The notes beneath the pieces were generated by a model. It was given only the letters and a program-made list of their open reading frames with translations, was not told the origin of the DNA and made no database searches. The position numbers were made by a program, and so were the translations under genes. From NCBI RefSeq assembly GCF_004348115.1, contig NZ_QPFB01000001.1:3178028-3242027 (forward strand): 64,000 nucleotides of DNA, written 5' to 3'. Below, piece after piece: positions 55,985-64,000 of the stretch (within the stretch, counting starts at the first letter, position 1; every line of letters begins with the position of its first letter). Source of the stretch: Stenotrophomonas sp. ATCM1_4. GTDB lineage: Bacteria > Pseudomonadota > Gammaproteobacteria > Xanthomonadales > Xanthomonadaceae.

Positions 55985-56555
55985 ACACCCTCCCCGTCAC
56001 GCATCGCCGCGTCGCGCGCCTTCGCCTCCCGCCGACACGCCACGTGCGGGCCACGCCTCGTCGGATGCAACACGTCCCGCGATGACAGGCACCGCGCCCG
56101 TGCCGCCCAACCCGCGAACCCCGAGCTTCGGGGAACTGCAGGCATTGATGCATCCGCACCTTCCCCAGGACCTCTCGACGTTCGATCTGCACGAACGGGT
56201 CGCACAGCGTTCGGCCCAGATCAGCCAGACGGACCCGTTGAGCGCCGCGCTGCTGGCCGCCGCTGCCGTGCAGTTGCGGCGCCAGGCGCATAACGAGCGC
56301 AGCACCCCGGCGCTGCGGGTGAGGACGCTGCGTGAACTGCAACCGATCCTCACCGCGCTGCGGCAGGCCTGCATCCAGGAAGCGGCCTTGGCCGCACTTG
56401 GCCCGTCCGCGCCCGGCTGGCTGCGTGGCACCGATGCCAGGACCGGCGCAAGCCGCCTGGCAGCTTCCCGGGAGAGTCGCTCCGAACTCACCCGGCTGCT
56501 CGATGCCCTGCGCCAGGAGAACGCTCCACAGCGGGACGAACCCCGCAGCAACTGA
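55977..56555 (+). CDS. Unrecognised helical protein
   Basis: A 192-residue product. The first 50 residues are Arg/Pro/Ala-rich and look disordered; the rest is predicted helical (FGELQALMHPHLPQDLSTFD, SAALLAAAAVQLRRQAHN, SESRSELTRLLDALRQE-like segments). I do not recognise a family. A shorter form could begin at the ATG giving MTGTAPVPPNPRTP. Codon use is similar to its neighbours. The CGGTGATAAACG element covers its start codon, and the small gene before it has a similar RVxTLxE stretch. Confidence 0.55.
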   Translation: MRKHPPRHASPRRAPSPPADTPRAGHASSDATRPAMTGTAPVPPNPRTPSFGELQALMHPHLPQDLSTFDLHERVAQRSAQISQTDPLSAALLAAAAVQLRRQAHNERSTPALRVRTLRELQPILTALRQACIQEAALAALGPSAPGWLRGTDARTGASRLAASRESRSELTRLLDALRQENAPQRDEPRSN

Positions 56556-56653
56556 GCTGCAAGCACCTCCTCCTGCGCCGCAGCGAGGCCACACGGCGAC
56601 CACCGGCGTGCCGGAAGCGCCATCACCACCGCCCTACCATCAGGAACATGCAG

Positions 56654-57427
56654 ATGAACGACCATTCCCTGAAGAACAAAGTCGCCGTGATCGCAGGCGG
56701 CGGCAAGAACCTCGGCGCGCTGATCGCCCACCAGTTCGTCGATGCCGGCGCGCGCGGCATCGCCCTCCACTACAACAGTGACGCCTCCCGCGCCGACGCC
56801 GAGAAGACCGCCGCCGAACTGAAGGCCAAGGGGGCCGATGCCACCCTGTTCCAGGGAAACCTGGCGGTGGTCGACAACAACGTGAAGCTGTTCGACCAGG
56901 CCAAGGCCCACTTCGGCCAGGTCGACATCGCCATCAACACCGCCGGCGTGGTCATCAAGAAGCCCATCGCCGACATCACCGAGGCCGACTACGACAAGAG
57001 CTTCGACGCCAATGCCAAGGCCGCGTTCTTCTTCATCCAGCAGGCCGGGCGTGTCCTCGCCGACGGCGGGAACATCGTGACGATCGTCAGCTCCCTGCTG
57101 GCCGCCTACACGCCGTTCTATGCGATCTACCCGGGCAGCAAGGCCGCCGTGGAGCACTACACGCGCGCCGCGTCCAAGGAGTTCGGCGAGCGTGGCATTT
57201 CGGTCAACGCCATCGGCCCGGGCCCGATGGATACGCCGTTCTTCTACGGGCAGGAACAGCCGGACGCGGTGGCCTACCACAAGTCCGCCGCGGCACTGAG
57301 CAAGTACAGCAGGACCGGGCTGACCGACATCCAGGACATCTCGCCGATCGTCAAGTTCCTGGTCACCGACGGCTGGTGGATCACCGGGCAGACCATCTTC
57401 GCCAATGGTGGCTATACCACCCGCTGA
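56654..57427 (+). CDS. Short-chain dehydrogenase/reductase
   Basis: A 257-residue classical SDR. The cofactor loop is VIAGGGKNLGALIAHQF (GGGxxxLG variant), the NAG-like motif is INTAGVVIKK, and the catalytic Ser, Tyr and Lys are in VSSLLAAYTPFYAIYPGSK. Substrate unknown; the sequence is near NADP-dependent sugar/alcohol or 3-oxoacyl reductases. I choose the second ATG (MNDHSLKNK) because AGGA is 8 nt upstream. It opens a probable cluster with an aldehyde dehydrogenase, a small membrane protein and LtrA. Confidence 0.88.
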   Translation: MNDHSLKNKVAVIAGGGKNLGALIAHQFVDAGARGIALHYNSDASRADAEKTAAELKAKGADATLFQGNLAVVDNNVKLFDQAKAHFGQVDIAINTAGVVIKKPIADITEADYDKSFDANAKAAFFFIQQAGRVLADGGNIVTIVSSLLAAYTPFYAIYPGSKAAVEHYTRAASKEFGERGISVNAIGPGPMDTPFFYGQEQPDAVAYHKSAAALSKYSRTGLTDIQDISPIVKFLVTDGWWITGQTIFANGGYTTR

Positions 57428-57513
57428 TGCATGGCGGTGACGCGCGGAAAGCGCGTCACCCTTCCTGTTCCATGGACAGGACCTTCAGCTGCCAATCGCG
57501 TGGGGTAATCACG

Positions 57514-58965
57514 ATGAGCAATCGTTTCCAGTCCTGCTTCGACGCGCAGAAGGCGCGGTTCGACACCGATGCCACCAAGTCCCTTGCATGGCGCCTGGAG
57601 CAACTGGACCGCATGGAACGGATGCTGCGAGAGCACCAGCAGGCGCTCTGCGCGGCGCTGCACCAGGATTTCGGCAAGCCACCGTTCGAGCAGCTGTTCG
57701 AGATCACTGTCCCGCTGGGCGTGATCCAGTACTACCGGGACAACCTGAAGGCCCTGATGGCACCGCAACCGGTGCCGATCCCGCCGGGACTGGAGGCCCG
57801 TGGCAACCGGGGCCTCGTGTTCAAGGAGCCGTACGGGGTGACCCTGGTCATCGGCCCCTTCAACGCGCCGATCCTGCTGTTGCTGGACCCCGCCATCGCA
57901 GCGCTGGCCGCAGGCAACACCGTGGTCCTGAAACCGGCCAACACCACCCCGGCGACCGCCGAACTGCTGAGCCGCTGCATCACCAACCACTTCAACCCCG
58001 AGGATGTCGCCATCGTCACCGGCGGCCGCGAGGAGATCGCGGCGCTGCTGGAACTGCCGTTCGACTTCATCTTCTTCACCGGCAGCTCGGCGGTCGGCAA
58101 GGTGGTGCTGCGCGCCGCCGCCGAGCACCTGACCCCGGTCGTGCTGGAACTGGGCGGGCAGAACCCGACCGTCGTCGATGCCAGCGCCAACCTGGACATC
58201 GCGGTGGACCGGATCGCCTGGGGCCACAACGCCATCGCCGGCCAGTGGTGCGTGGCCCCGGGCTACGTCTGCGTGCACCGCTCGATCGCCGATGCGTTCA
58301 TCACGCGCCTGAGACGGTCGTTGATCCATATGTACGGCGAAGACCCCCGCCACAGCCCGGATTTCGCGCGGATGATCAGCGAGCATGATGCCGAACGCGT
58401 GGCCTCGTACATCCTCCCGGACAAGGTCGTGCATGGCGGTCGCTTCGACGTCCCCGGCCGGTACGTCGAGCCGACGGTGCTGTATCCCTCCGCGTGGACC
58501 GACCCGGCCATGCAGCAGGAGGTATTCGGCCCGGTCCTGCCCGTCATCCCCTATGACGACCTGCGCGAAGTGGTCGGCCTCATCAAGCGCAGGCCCAGGC
58601 CGCTGGCGGCCTATATCTTCAGCAAGGACCCGGCGGCCATCGACTACTTCCTGGGGAGCGTGTCCTTCGGCGGCGGCTGCGTGAACCAGACCAACCTGCA
58701 CTGCTGGATCGACAGCCTTCCCTTCGGCGGCGTCGGCTACTCGGGGATGGGCAAGTACTACGGCAAGGCCGGCTTCGACACGCTCAGCAACACCAAGGCC
58801 ATGTTGATCGGCAACCCCGACGAGGTGCTGGACGTCTTCCCGCCCTACGCCGGCAAGGACATCGCCGGCAGCCTGGGGCTGTTCGCGTGGACGGAACCGC
58901 CCGCGCCCGGGGATGACGCCTCACCGATGCCGGATACGAACACCCACCCCAACGCGACGGACTGA
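57514..58965 (+). CDS. Aldehyde dehydrogenase (ALDH3-like)
   Basis: A 483-residue NAD(P)-dependent aldehyde dehydrogenase. It contains VIGPFNAPILLLLDPAIAAL, the cofactor site FIFFTGSSAVGKVV, the catalytic Glu in VLELGGQNPTVV and catalytic Cys in AGQWCVAPGYV, with the C-terminal PFGGVGYSGMGKYYGKAGF. The short form and CVAPGYV motif fit the class 3 group that oxidises medium- or long-chain aldehydes; the true substrate is unknown. It lies 86 bp after the SDR, which suggests a paired alcohol-aldehyde-acid conversion. Confidence 0.92.
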   Translation: MSNRFQSCFDAQKARFDTDATKSLAWRLEQLDRMERMLREHQQALCAALHQDFGKPPFEQLFEITVPLGVIQYYRDNLKALMAPQPVPIPPGLEARGNRGLVFKEPYGVTLVIGPFNAPILLLLDPAIAALAAGNTVVLKPANTTPATAELLSRCITNHFNPEDVAIVTGGREEIAALLELPFDFIFFTGSSAVGKVVLRAAAEHLTPVVLELGGQNPTVVDASANLDIAVDRIAWGHNAIAGQWCVAPGYVCVHRSIADAFITRLRRSLIHMYGEDPRHSPDFARMISEHDAERVASYILPDKVVHGGRFDVPGRYVEPTVLYPSAWTDPAMQQEVFGPVLPVIPYDDLREVVGLIKRRPRPLAAYIFSKDPAAIDYFLGSVSFGGGCVNQTNLHCWIDSLPFGGVGYSGMGKYYGKAGFDTLSNTKAMLIGNPDEVLDVFPPYAGKDIAGSLGLFAWTEPPAPGDDASPMPDTNTHPNATD

Positions 58966-58968
58966 ACC

Positions 58969-59220
58969 ATGCGCACAACCCTGCTGATCGTTGCTGGACT
59001 TCTCCTGGCCGCCCTGGCGTCGTGGCTGGGGGGCCCCTCACGACGCGTGATGGCGGCCGTGCTCTTCGCCGCGGCGTGGCTGGCCGTCGTCGGCTGGAAC
59101 CTGCGCACGGGCCTGTCGCATGGCTACACGCTGCGCGAGGAGTTGCCGATCCAGGCCGCGATCTACCTGGTGCCACTGGCGCTGGCGGTGTGGCTGGCGT
59201 GGAAGCACGCGGCCAAGTGA
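58969..59220 (+). CDS. Small three-helix membrane protein
   Basis: An 83-residue protein with three hydrophobic segments (LLIVAGLLLAALASWLGG, MAAVLFAAAWLAVVGW and IYLVPLALAVWLAWKH). It begins 3 bp after the aldehyde dehydrogenase stop and 28 bp before ltrA. Function unknown. The gap on either side is too short for a separate promoter. Confidence 0.75.
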   Translation: MRTTLLIVAGLLLAALASWLGGPSRRVMAAVLFAAAWLAVVGWNLRTGLSHGYTLREELPIQAAIYLVPLALAVWLAWKHAAK

Positions 59221-59248
59221 CCCCGAACCCCTCTCCACGGATGCCCCG

Positions 59249-60412
59249 GTGAACACCCGAATCCATTCCATGCTCCGCGTGCGCGACGGCCATGAGGCCA
59301 AGGTCGGTTACGCGGAACTGTTCTTCGACCTGGTCTATGTCTTTGCGGTCACCCAGGTATCGCACTTCCTGCTGGGCAACCTGACCCCGCTCGGCGCCGC
59401 CCAGGCGCTGCTGCTGTGGTTCGCGGTCTGGCTGGGATGGCAGTACACCTGCTGGATCACCAACTGGTTCGACCCCGAGTCCCCACGCATCCGCCGCATG
59501 CTGTTCGGGCTCATGTTCGTCTCGCTGGGGATGGCCGCGGCCCTGCCGGACGCCTTTGGCCAGCGCGGTCTCCTCTTCGCCGGCTGCTATGCGCTGATGC
59601 AGGTGGGGCGCGCCCTGTACATCCGCCTCAGCCTGGGCAACGCGCCGCTGGCCTCCAACTACACGCGCATCCTCGGTTGGGCCTGCATCAGCGCGGTGTT
59701 CTGGATCGCCGGCGGCCTGCAGCAAGGCACGCCACGGATGCTCCTGTGGGCGGTGGCCGTGGCCTGCGAGTACCTGTCCCCGATGTTCGGCTTCCCGCTG
59801 CCGGGCCTGGGCCGTTCGAACAGCGAGCGCGACTGGACGGTGGAAGGCGGGCACATCGTCGAGCGCTGTGCCTTGTTCATGATCGTCGCGCTGGGCGAGT
59901 CGGTCCTGGTCGCGGGCGCAACGCTGGGCCACGCCCACCACTGGGACATGCCGATGCTGCTCGCGTTCACGGCCGCGTTCGCCGGCAGCGTGGCGATGTG
60001 GCGTGTCTACTTCGGCGTCGCGGTGAAGGAAGCGACCGAGGTCATCGTCCACGCACCGGATCCGGGCCGATACGCCGCGTTGTTCCACTACCTGCACGTG
60101 CTCATCCTGGCGGGCGTCATCGTCACCGCGGTCGGCAATGACCTGGTCATCGCGCACCCCACCGCCCGCATGGACGGAACGTCCCTGCTGGTGCTGGTGG
60201 TGGGACCAGCGCTGTTCCTGCTCGGCAGCGGCCTGTACAAGCGGGTGATCCACGGGCACTACCCCGTCTCGCACCTGGTCGGCCTGGGACTTCTTGCGAT
60301 CACCGCGATCGTCGGCTGGCGTTTCAACCTGCTTGTGGCCAATGCGTGGACCACCGTGGTCCTGTTCGTGGTGACCGGATGGGAGCAGCATTCCAGCGCC
60401 AATCGCGGCTGA
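59249..60412 (+). CDS. ltrA: LtrA-family membrane protein (low temperature requirement A)
   Basis: A 387-residue polytopic protein with about 11 hydrophobic segments. The family motifs AELFFDLVYVFAVTQVSHFL at the N-terminus, HIVERCALFMIVALGESVLV in the middle and WRVYFGVAVKEATE are clear. LtrA was named from a cold-sensitive Listeria mutant; its biochemical role is unresolved. I use the GTG giving MNTRIHSMLRVRDG; an ATG seven codons later is also possible. It is last in the SDR-ALDH cluster. Confidence 0.86.
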   Translation: MNTRIHSMLRVRDGHEAKVGYAELFFDLVYVFAVTQVSHFLLGNLTPLGAAQALLLWFAVWLGWQYTCWITNWFDPESPRIRRMLFGLMFVSLGMAAALPDAFGQRGLLFAGCYALMQVGRALYIRLSLGNAPLASNYTRILGWACISAVFWIAGGLQQGTPRMLLWAVAVACEYLSPMFGFPLPGLGRSNSERDWTVEGGHIVERCALFMIVALGESVLVAGATLGHAHHWDMPMLLAFTAAFAGSVAMWRVYFGVAVKEATEVIVHAPDPGRYAALFHYLHVLILAGVIVTAVGNDLVIAHPTARMDGTSLLVLVVGPALFLLGSGLYKRVIHGHYPVSHLVGLGLLAITAIVGWRFNLLVANAWTTVVLFVVTGWEQHSSANRG

Positions 60413-60455
60413 GCCTGCGGGCGGTGTCCTCCGACCGTGGTGTCCAATCCTTGTC

Positions 60456-60506
60456 TTGAAGTGCCCTGCCGGGCAGATCAGAATCCGGCCACCCCACGAT
60501 CTGCCC
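60456..60506 (+). promoter_or_regulatory. Promoter with overlapping 9-bp inverted repeat
   Basis: TTGAAG (60456-60461), a 17-bp spacer and CAGAAT (60479-60484) form a fair promoter for the ClpP-fold gene. A perfect inverted repeat, GGGCAGATC (60471-60479) and GATCTGCCC (60498-60506), flanks the -10 and ends 10 bp before the start codon. It could be an operator or an mRNA hairpin next to the ribosome binding site. Confidence 0.5.
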
Positions 60507-60516
60507 AGGGAACAGG

Positions 60517-61386
60517 ATGCACAGCGAACAGGACCCCGCCCGCCCGGCACCGATGCGCCCGGCACCCCGCAGGCGGCCCGAGCCCAGGAAGGGCGGATTG
60601 ACCCTCACCCGGGTCATGCTGGGCGCCTGCGTGCTGGTGGTGCTGGCCTGGTACATCGGAAGGCGCGACGCACCCGACGCCGGCGCGACGGCGCAGGCCG
60701 ATGCGACGCCCGGCCCCGCAGCCGCGTCTTCGCGCGGCGCGGCACGCTCGGAGGCGCACGTCGTGCAGGGTGAGAAGTCCACCACGCTGGCCACCCTGGA
60801 CGAAGCGCGCATGACGGTGGGCGAACAGGGCCGCGTGCTGCGCATCACGGGCAGCGTCGGCCGCAACTTCGCCCAGGACCTGCAGGCGGCGCTGGACGCC
60901 AACCCTTCGCTGCAACGCATCGACATCACCAGTGGCGGCGGTTACGCCAAGCCCGGCCTGGAAGCGGCGCGGATGATCCGCCGCCGCAACCTGATCGTGC
61001 GGGTCAGCTCGCACTGCGCCAGCATGTGCGTTGCCCTCTGGGCCGCCGGTGCGCAGCGCCAGCTGGAGCCGGACGCGGTGATCGGCCTGCATGCCTGGGA
61101 TGCACAGTGCGACGCACGCCCGTCGCCGGACCGCGAGCAGTGCCATTACCAGATGCAGTTCGCCACCGATCACGACGCCAGCTACGACTCCTGGCTGCGC
61201 GAGGCCGGCTTCAATGCTTACCTGCTGGGGCTGCAGGAACGCACCGCTTCGGAGAACATCGCCGTGGTCAACGCGCTCCAGCTCTGGGAGAACGGCGTGG
61301 ACTTCAGCGCCGTCAGCCACGACGGCACGCCGATGACCCGTGCCGATGTCCAGCGCTATCTCAGGGACCGCTACAGCCGCCGTTGA
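60517..61386 (+). CDS. Membrane-anchored ClpP-fold protein
   Basis: A 289-residue protein with a basic cytoplasmic N-terminus, a single membrane anchor (VMLGACVLVVLAWYIG, residues about 33-48) and a periplasmic domain from about residue 100. That domain has the ClpP/crotonase pattern: ITSGGGYAKPGLEAARMI, then HCASMCVALWAAG and DAVIGLHAWD. Ser169 and His192 fall at the positions of the ClpP nucleophile and base. Three additional Cys are near them. Substrate and function are unknown. Its 3' end overlaps the convergent permease gene by 26 bp. Confidence 0.72.
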   Translation: MHSEQDPARPAPMRPAPRRRPEPRKGGLTLTRVMLGACVLVVLAWYIGRRDAPDAGATAQADATPGPAAASSRGAARSEAHVVQGEKSTTLATLDEARMTVGEQGRVLRITGSVGRNFAQDLQAALDANPSLQRIDITSGGGYAKPGLEAARMIRRRNLIVRVSSHCASMCVALWAAGAQRQLEPDAVIGLHAWDAQCDARPSPDREQCHYQMQFATDHDASYDSWLREAGFNAYLLGLQERTASENIAVVNALQLWENGVDFSAVSHDGTPMTRADVQRYLRDRYSRR

Positions 61387-62263
61387 ACCGGCGGCGGCGC
61401 AGCTTCATGCCGCCTTCCAGCGCCAGCAGGGCCACCGCGATCCAGATCGCGATGTAGGTCGGCCACTGGCCCTGCCCGACGCTCTCGCCGAGCAACAGTG
61501 CGGCCAGCATCAACAGCACCGGCTCGACGTAGGTCAGCAGCCCGAACAGGCTGAAGGACAGCATCTTCGCCGCCAGCACGTAGCACATCAGCGCCACCGC
61601 GCTGACCACGCCCAGCAACGGGATCAATGCATACAGCGCCGGGCGCTGCGCCAGCATCTGCAGCAGCGCCTGGCCGTCCCCGATCGCGGCCCACCCCGCC
61701 ACCGGCAGCAACAGCACCAGCTCCACCCAGAAGCCGCCCAGGTGGGCGATGCCCAGGTGCCGGCGCACCAGGAAGTACGCCGGGTAGCCCAATGCCACCA
61801 GCAGCATCTCCCACGACAGGCCGTGGTTGCGCAGCAGCGCCCAACCCACGCCGAACGCGGCGCTGGCCACCGCCAGCCGCTGCAGCGGCGACAGGCATTC
61901 GCCATAGACCACGCGCCCGACCAGCACCATCACCAGCGGCAGCAGGAAGTAGCCCATCGACACCTGCAACGCCCGCCCGTGCAGCGGTGCCCACAGGAAC
62001 AGCCACAACTGCACCCCGACCATCGCCGCGCAGGCCGGCATCGCCAGCCAGAGCCGGCGGTCGGTGCGCAGGCGTTGCAAGGTGCCTGGTATCAACGTGC
62101 GCTCGCCGCTCACCCGCAGCATCAGCGCCACCAGCGGCACGGCGAACAGCACGCGCCAGCCGAAGATGTCCTGTCCCTGCAGCGGTGCCAGGTGCGGGCT
62201 GCCGTAATACATCACGCCGAACAGCAGCGACGCCACCAACGAAACCAGCACACCCTTGGACAC
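61361..62263 (-). CDS. RarD/EamA-type permease
   Basis: A 300-residue drug/metabolite-superfamily transporter with about 10 hydrophobic segments in two EamA halves. RarD features include SLLFGVMYYGSPHLAPLQGQ in helix 1, IFGWRVLFAVPLVAL and YAECLSPLQRLA-like motifs, with the chain ending in a basic tail (MKLRRRRFNG). RarD was linked to chloramphenicol sensitivity in older work; amino-acid or nucleotide-sugar export is possible. GTG is used as start because the frame upstream has no ATG with a hydrophobic segment. It converges with the ClpP-fold gene with a 26-bp overlap. Confidence 0.8.
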   Translation of the reverse strand: MSKGVLVSLVASLLFGVMYYGSPHLAPLQGQDIFGWRVLFAVPLVALMLRVSGERTLIPGTLQRLRTDRRLWLAMPACAAMVGVQLWLFLWAPLHGRALQVSMGYFLLPLVMVLVGRVVYGECLSPLQRLAVASAAFGVGWALLRNHGLSWEMLLVALGYPAYFLVRRHLGIAHLGGFWVELVLLLPVAGWAAIGDGQALLQMLAQRPALYALIPLLGVVSAVALMCYVLAAKMLSFSLFGLLTYVEPVLLMLAALLLGESVGQGQWPTYIAIWIAVALLALEGGMKLRRRRFNGGCSGP

Positions 62264-62492
62264 GGAACCACCCGATCGACAGACAGGGCAACCCGCACCT
62301 GAGGGGGCGGCAGCCGCCGCGGGACACGCGGCATCGACGCGGGGAGCGTGCCACCGGCGCAGGGTACCGGGGCCAACGCCGATCCCCAACCCTTCGGCCG
62401 GGAGGGGAACCCCGCCTCACGCCCCCGCCGTCACCCCGCACCGCTGTACATGCCCTGCAGCCCCACATCCGCACCGAGCCGGCATGCGTCGC

Positions 62493-63560
62493 TCAGCGGC
62501 GCACGATCCCCAGCACATCGTCGAGCAATGCCGCGGCGGTGACTTCGGCACCCGCCCCCGGCCCCTGTATCAACAGCGGCTGGGCGCAGTACCGGTCACT
62601 GTGGATCGCCACGCGGTTGTCGGTGCCGCGCCCACCGGCCAGCGGATGATCGGCCGGCAAGGCGCGCAGGCCCACGTGGGCCCCCTGCGCGTCCACGCGC
62701 CCGACCACGCACAACTTCAGGCCCTGCGCACGGGCCTGCTGCAGGCGCTCGGCCAATGGCGCGTCCAGCAGTTCCAGCGCGCCATCGACCTGGGCCGCCG
62801 GCAACGCGGCCAATGCCGACGGCACCAGCGAATCCACCTGCACCTGTTCGGCCTCCAGCGGCACGCCGGCCGCACGCGCCAGGATCAGCAGCTTGCGCCG
62901 CACGTCTTCGCCGGACAGGTCGATGCGCGGGTCCGGTTCGGTGTACCCGGCGGCAGCGGCCTCGCGCACGCAGGCGGAGAACGGCTGGCTGCCGTCGTAA
63001 CGGTCGAACAGCCAGGCCAGCGACCCGGACAGCACGCCCTCGATCGCATGCACATGGTCGCCGCCTGCCACCAGCGCGCGGATGCTGCGCAGCAGCGGCA
63101 GGCCGGCGCCGACGGTGGCGGCATCGCCGTACTGCGCGGCACCGCGATCGGCGGCGGCGCGGATGTCGCGGGCACGCACCAGCGCGGTGCCGTTGCCCAG
63201 CTTGTTGGCCGTCACCACGTGGATGCCCTGCGCCAGCCACTGCGCATGATCGGCGGCCACCGCCTCGCTGGCCGTGGCATCGACCACGATGTCGCCGGCG
63301 ACCAGCCGCCCCACTTCCTGCCGGTGCACGGGCTCGCCTTCACCGCGCTGCGCATTGCGCGCCTGTGACAGCACCGCATCGGGCGCATCACCGCAGGCCA
63401 GCGCGATGCGCGAGTTGGCCACCACGTGCAACGCCGGCAGGCTCAGCTGGCGCTGCTGCAGGGCCTGGTAGCGGCTGACGAACGCCGAGCCGACGGTGCC
63501 GGTGCCGAGCAGCACCAGCCGGGCCTGCGTGGTTTCCTGCGGACGCAGCTGCGCGCTCAT
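62493..63560 (-). CDS. hom: Homoserine dehydrogenase
   Basis: A 355-residue NAD(P)-dependent homoserine dehydrogenase, the branch step from aspartate semialdehyde to homoserine. The cofactor loop is LVLLGTGTVGSAFVSRY (about residues 15-31), and VVTANKLGNGTALVRARD and GYTEPDPRIDLSGEDVRRK with LGAGLP-like GAGLPLLRSIRAL make up the catalytic domain. It lacks an aspartokinase or ACT domain, like the HSD half of ThrA. Its ATG overlaps the metB stop by four bases (ATGA), so the two are coupled in one operon leading to methionine. Confidence 0.93.
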   Translation of the reverse strand: MSAQLRPQETTQARLVLLGTGTVGSAFVSRYQALQQRQLSLPALHVVANSRIALACGDAPDAVLSQARNAQRGEGEPVHRQEVGRLVAGDIVVDATASEAVAADHAQWLAQGIHVVTANKLGNGTALVRARDIRAAADRGAAQYGDAATVGAGLPLLRSIRALVAGGDHVHAIEGVLSGSLAWLFDRYDGSQPFSACVREAAAAGYTEPDPRIDLSGEDVRRKLLILARAAGVPLEAEQVQVDSLVPSALAALPAAQVDGALELLDAPLAERLQQARAQGLKLCVVGRVDAQGAHVGLRALPADHPLAGGRGTDNRVAIHSDRYCAQPLLIQGPGAGAEVTAAALLDDVLGIVRR

Positions 63561-64000
63561 GCATCCACCGTTTTCTTGCATTTGGAGGCATCCCGCGACT
63601 GCGCGATCACGTTGGCCGCACGGGCCAGGGCGGCCTGCAGGTCGGCCAGCAGGTCCTGGCTGGACTCGATGCCCACCGACAGGCGCAGCAGGCCGTCGCT
63701 GATGCCGGCCTTGGCGCGCGCTTCGGCGGTCATCGCCGCATGGGTCATGGTCGCCGGGTGCGCCACCAGGCTCTCCACGCCACCCAGCGATTCGGCCAGC
63801 GTGAAGTACTGCAGCCCATCGACGAAGGCGCGCACCGCTGCGTGCGGGTCCTCTCCGTCGCACGGCTCCAGCTCGAAGGACAGCATCGCGCCGAAGCCCT
63901 TCTGCTGGCGCGCCGCCACCGCATGGCCCGGGTGCGATTCCAGGCCCGGGTAATAGACGTTGGACACCGCTTCATTGCCCACCAGCAGCTCGACCAGCGC
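63557..64000 (-). CDS. metB: Cystathionine gamma-synthase/O-succinylhomoserine thiol-lyase, N-terminus beyond window
   Basis: Only the C-terminal 147 codons are present; the reading frame runs off the right edge. The sequence fits the Cys/Met-metabolism PLP enzyme family: YYPGLESHPGHAVAARQQKG, FGAMLSFEL, FTLAESLGGVESLVAHPATM, and SVGIESSQDLLADLQAAL at the C-terminus. The catalytic lysine lies in the missing part. MetB joins activated homoserine to cysteine. It is coupled to hom. Confidence 0.9.
   Translation of the reverse strand, partial: ALVELLVGNEAVSNVYYPGLESHPGHAVAARQQKGFGAMLSFELEPCDGEDPHAAVRAFVDGLQYFTLAESLGGVESLVAHPATMTHAAMTAEARAKAGISDGLLRLSVGIESSQDLLADLQAALARAANVIAQSRDASKCKKTVDA

Noticed and set aside
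55997-57280. 427-codon minus-strand open frame opposite the SDR and the unrecognised gene
   Set aside because: It runs antisense to the SDR with its catalytic motifs and shows no family pattern.
57412-60565. Minus-strand open frames of 429 and 593 codons opposite ALDH and ltrA
   Set aside because: Antisense shadows; the plus-strand genes have complete signatures.

Overview
The window is a dense, GC-rich chromosomal segment of a gammaproteobacterium. Gene order and family content (rpsP-rimM-trmD-rplS, ffh next to a CcsA-type membrane protein, aroK-aroB-WGR-hemE, prpBC-acnD-prpF, metB-hom) fit the Xanthomonadaceae. Two GTAG-headed palindromes resemble the SMAG repeats known from Stenotrophomonas, so Stenotrophomonas or a close relative is the best guess; this is inference without a database search. 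No rRNA, tRNA, CRISPR array, insertion sequence or phage gene was seen.

Layout. 1-4.6 kb: ribosomal/tRNA-modification operon (rplS cut by the left edge), then a translationally coupled nitronate monooxygenase/class IV aminotransferase pair and a small lipoprotein. 4.7-16.4 kb: housekeeping block with ffh, ccsA-like, radA, a PAS-AraC regulator, purA, hflK-hflC, a YhdH-type oxidoreductase, a single-domain response regulator, and the heat-shock pair hsp20-cbpA. 16.5-25.1 kb: peroxiredoxin and ferritin-like stress genes, then pbpC and a large alpha-2-macroglobulin lipoprotein, the usual pair of periplasmic defence and peptidoglycan synthesis. 25.3-33.1 kb: the methylcitrate (propionate) operon prpB-prpC-acnD-prpF with a divergent gene that fuses a DNA-binding helix-turn-helix to a citrate-synthase-like domain. 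33.1-41.4 kb: pdxH and two small partners, a P-loop kinase, dodecin, aroK-aroB, hemE, a lipoprotein and an MdtD-like efflux pump.

41.5-50.7 kb: two tandem, paralogous hybrid histidine kinases with beta-propeller sensors, then a YceI-cytochrome b561-YceI operon. 50.9-60.4 kb: sdaA followed by a more accessory-looking stretch: a response regulator and a histidine kinase that converge and overlap, an orphan HicB-like protein, two small unrecognised genes, and an SDR-aldehyde dehydrogenase-small membrane protein-LtrA cluster. A short element of the form CGGTGAYAAACG recurs near the kinase and one unrecognised gene. 60.5-64 kb: a membrane-anchored ClpP-fold protein, a RarD-type permease, and the hom/metB pair (metB cut by the right edge).

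The most notable items are the helix-turn-helix/citrate synthase fusion with palindromes in its shared promoter; the recurrent CGGTGAYAAACG element; the overlapping kinase/regulator pair; and a 110-bp G/C tract inside the rpsP operon that looks like a sequencing or assembly artefact rather than biology.
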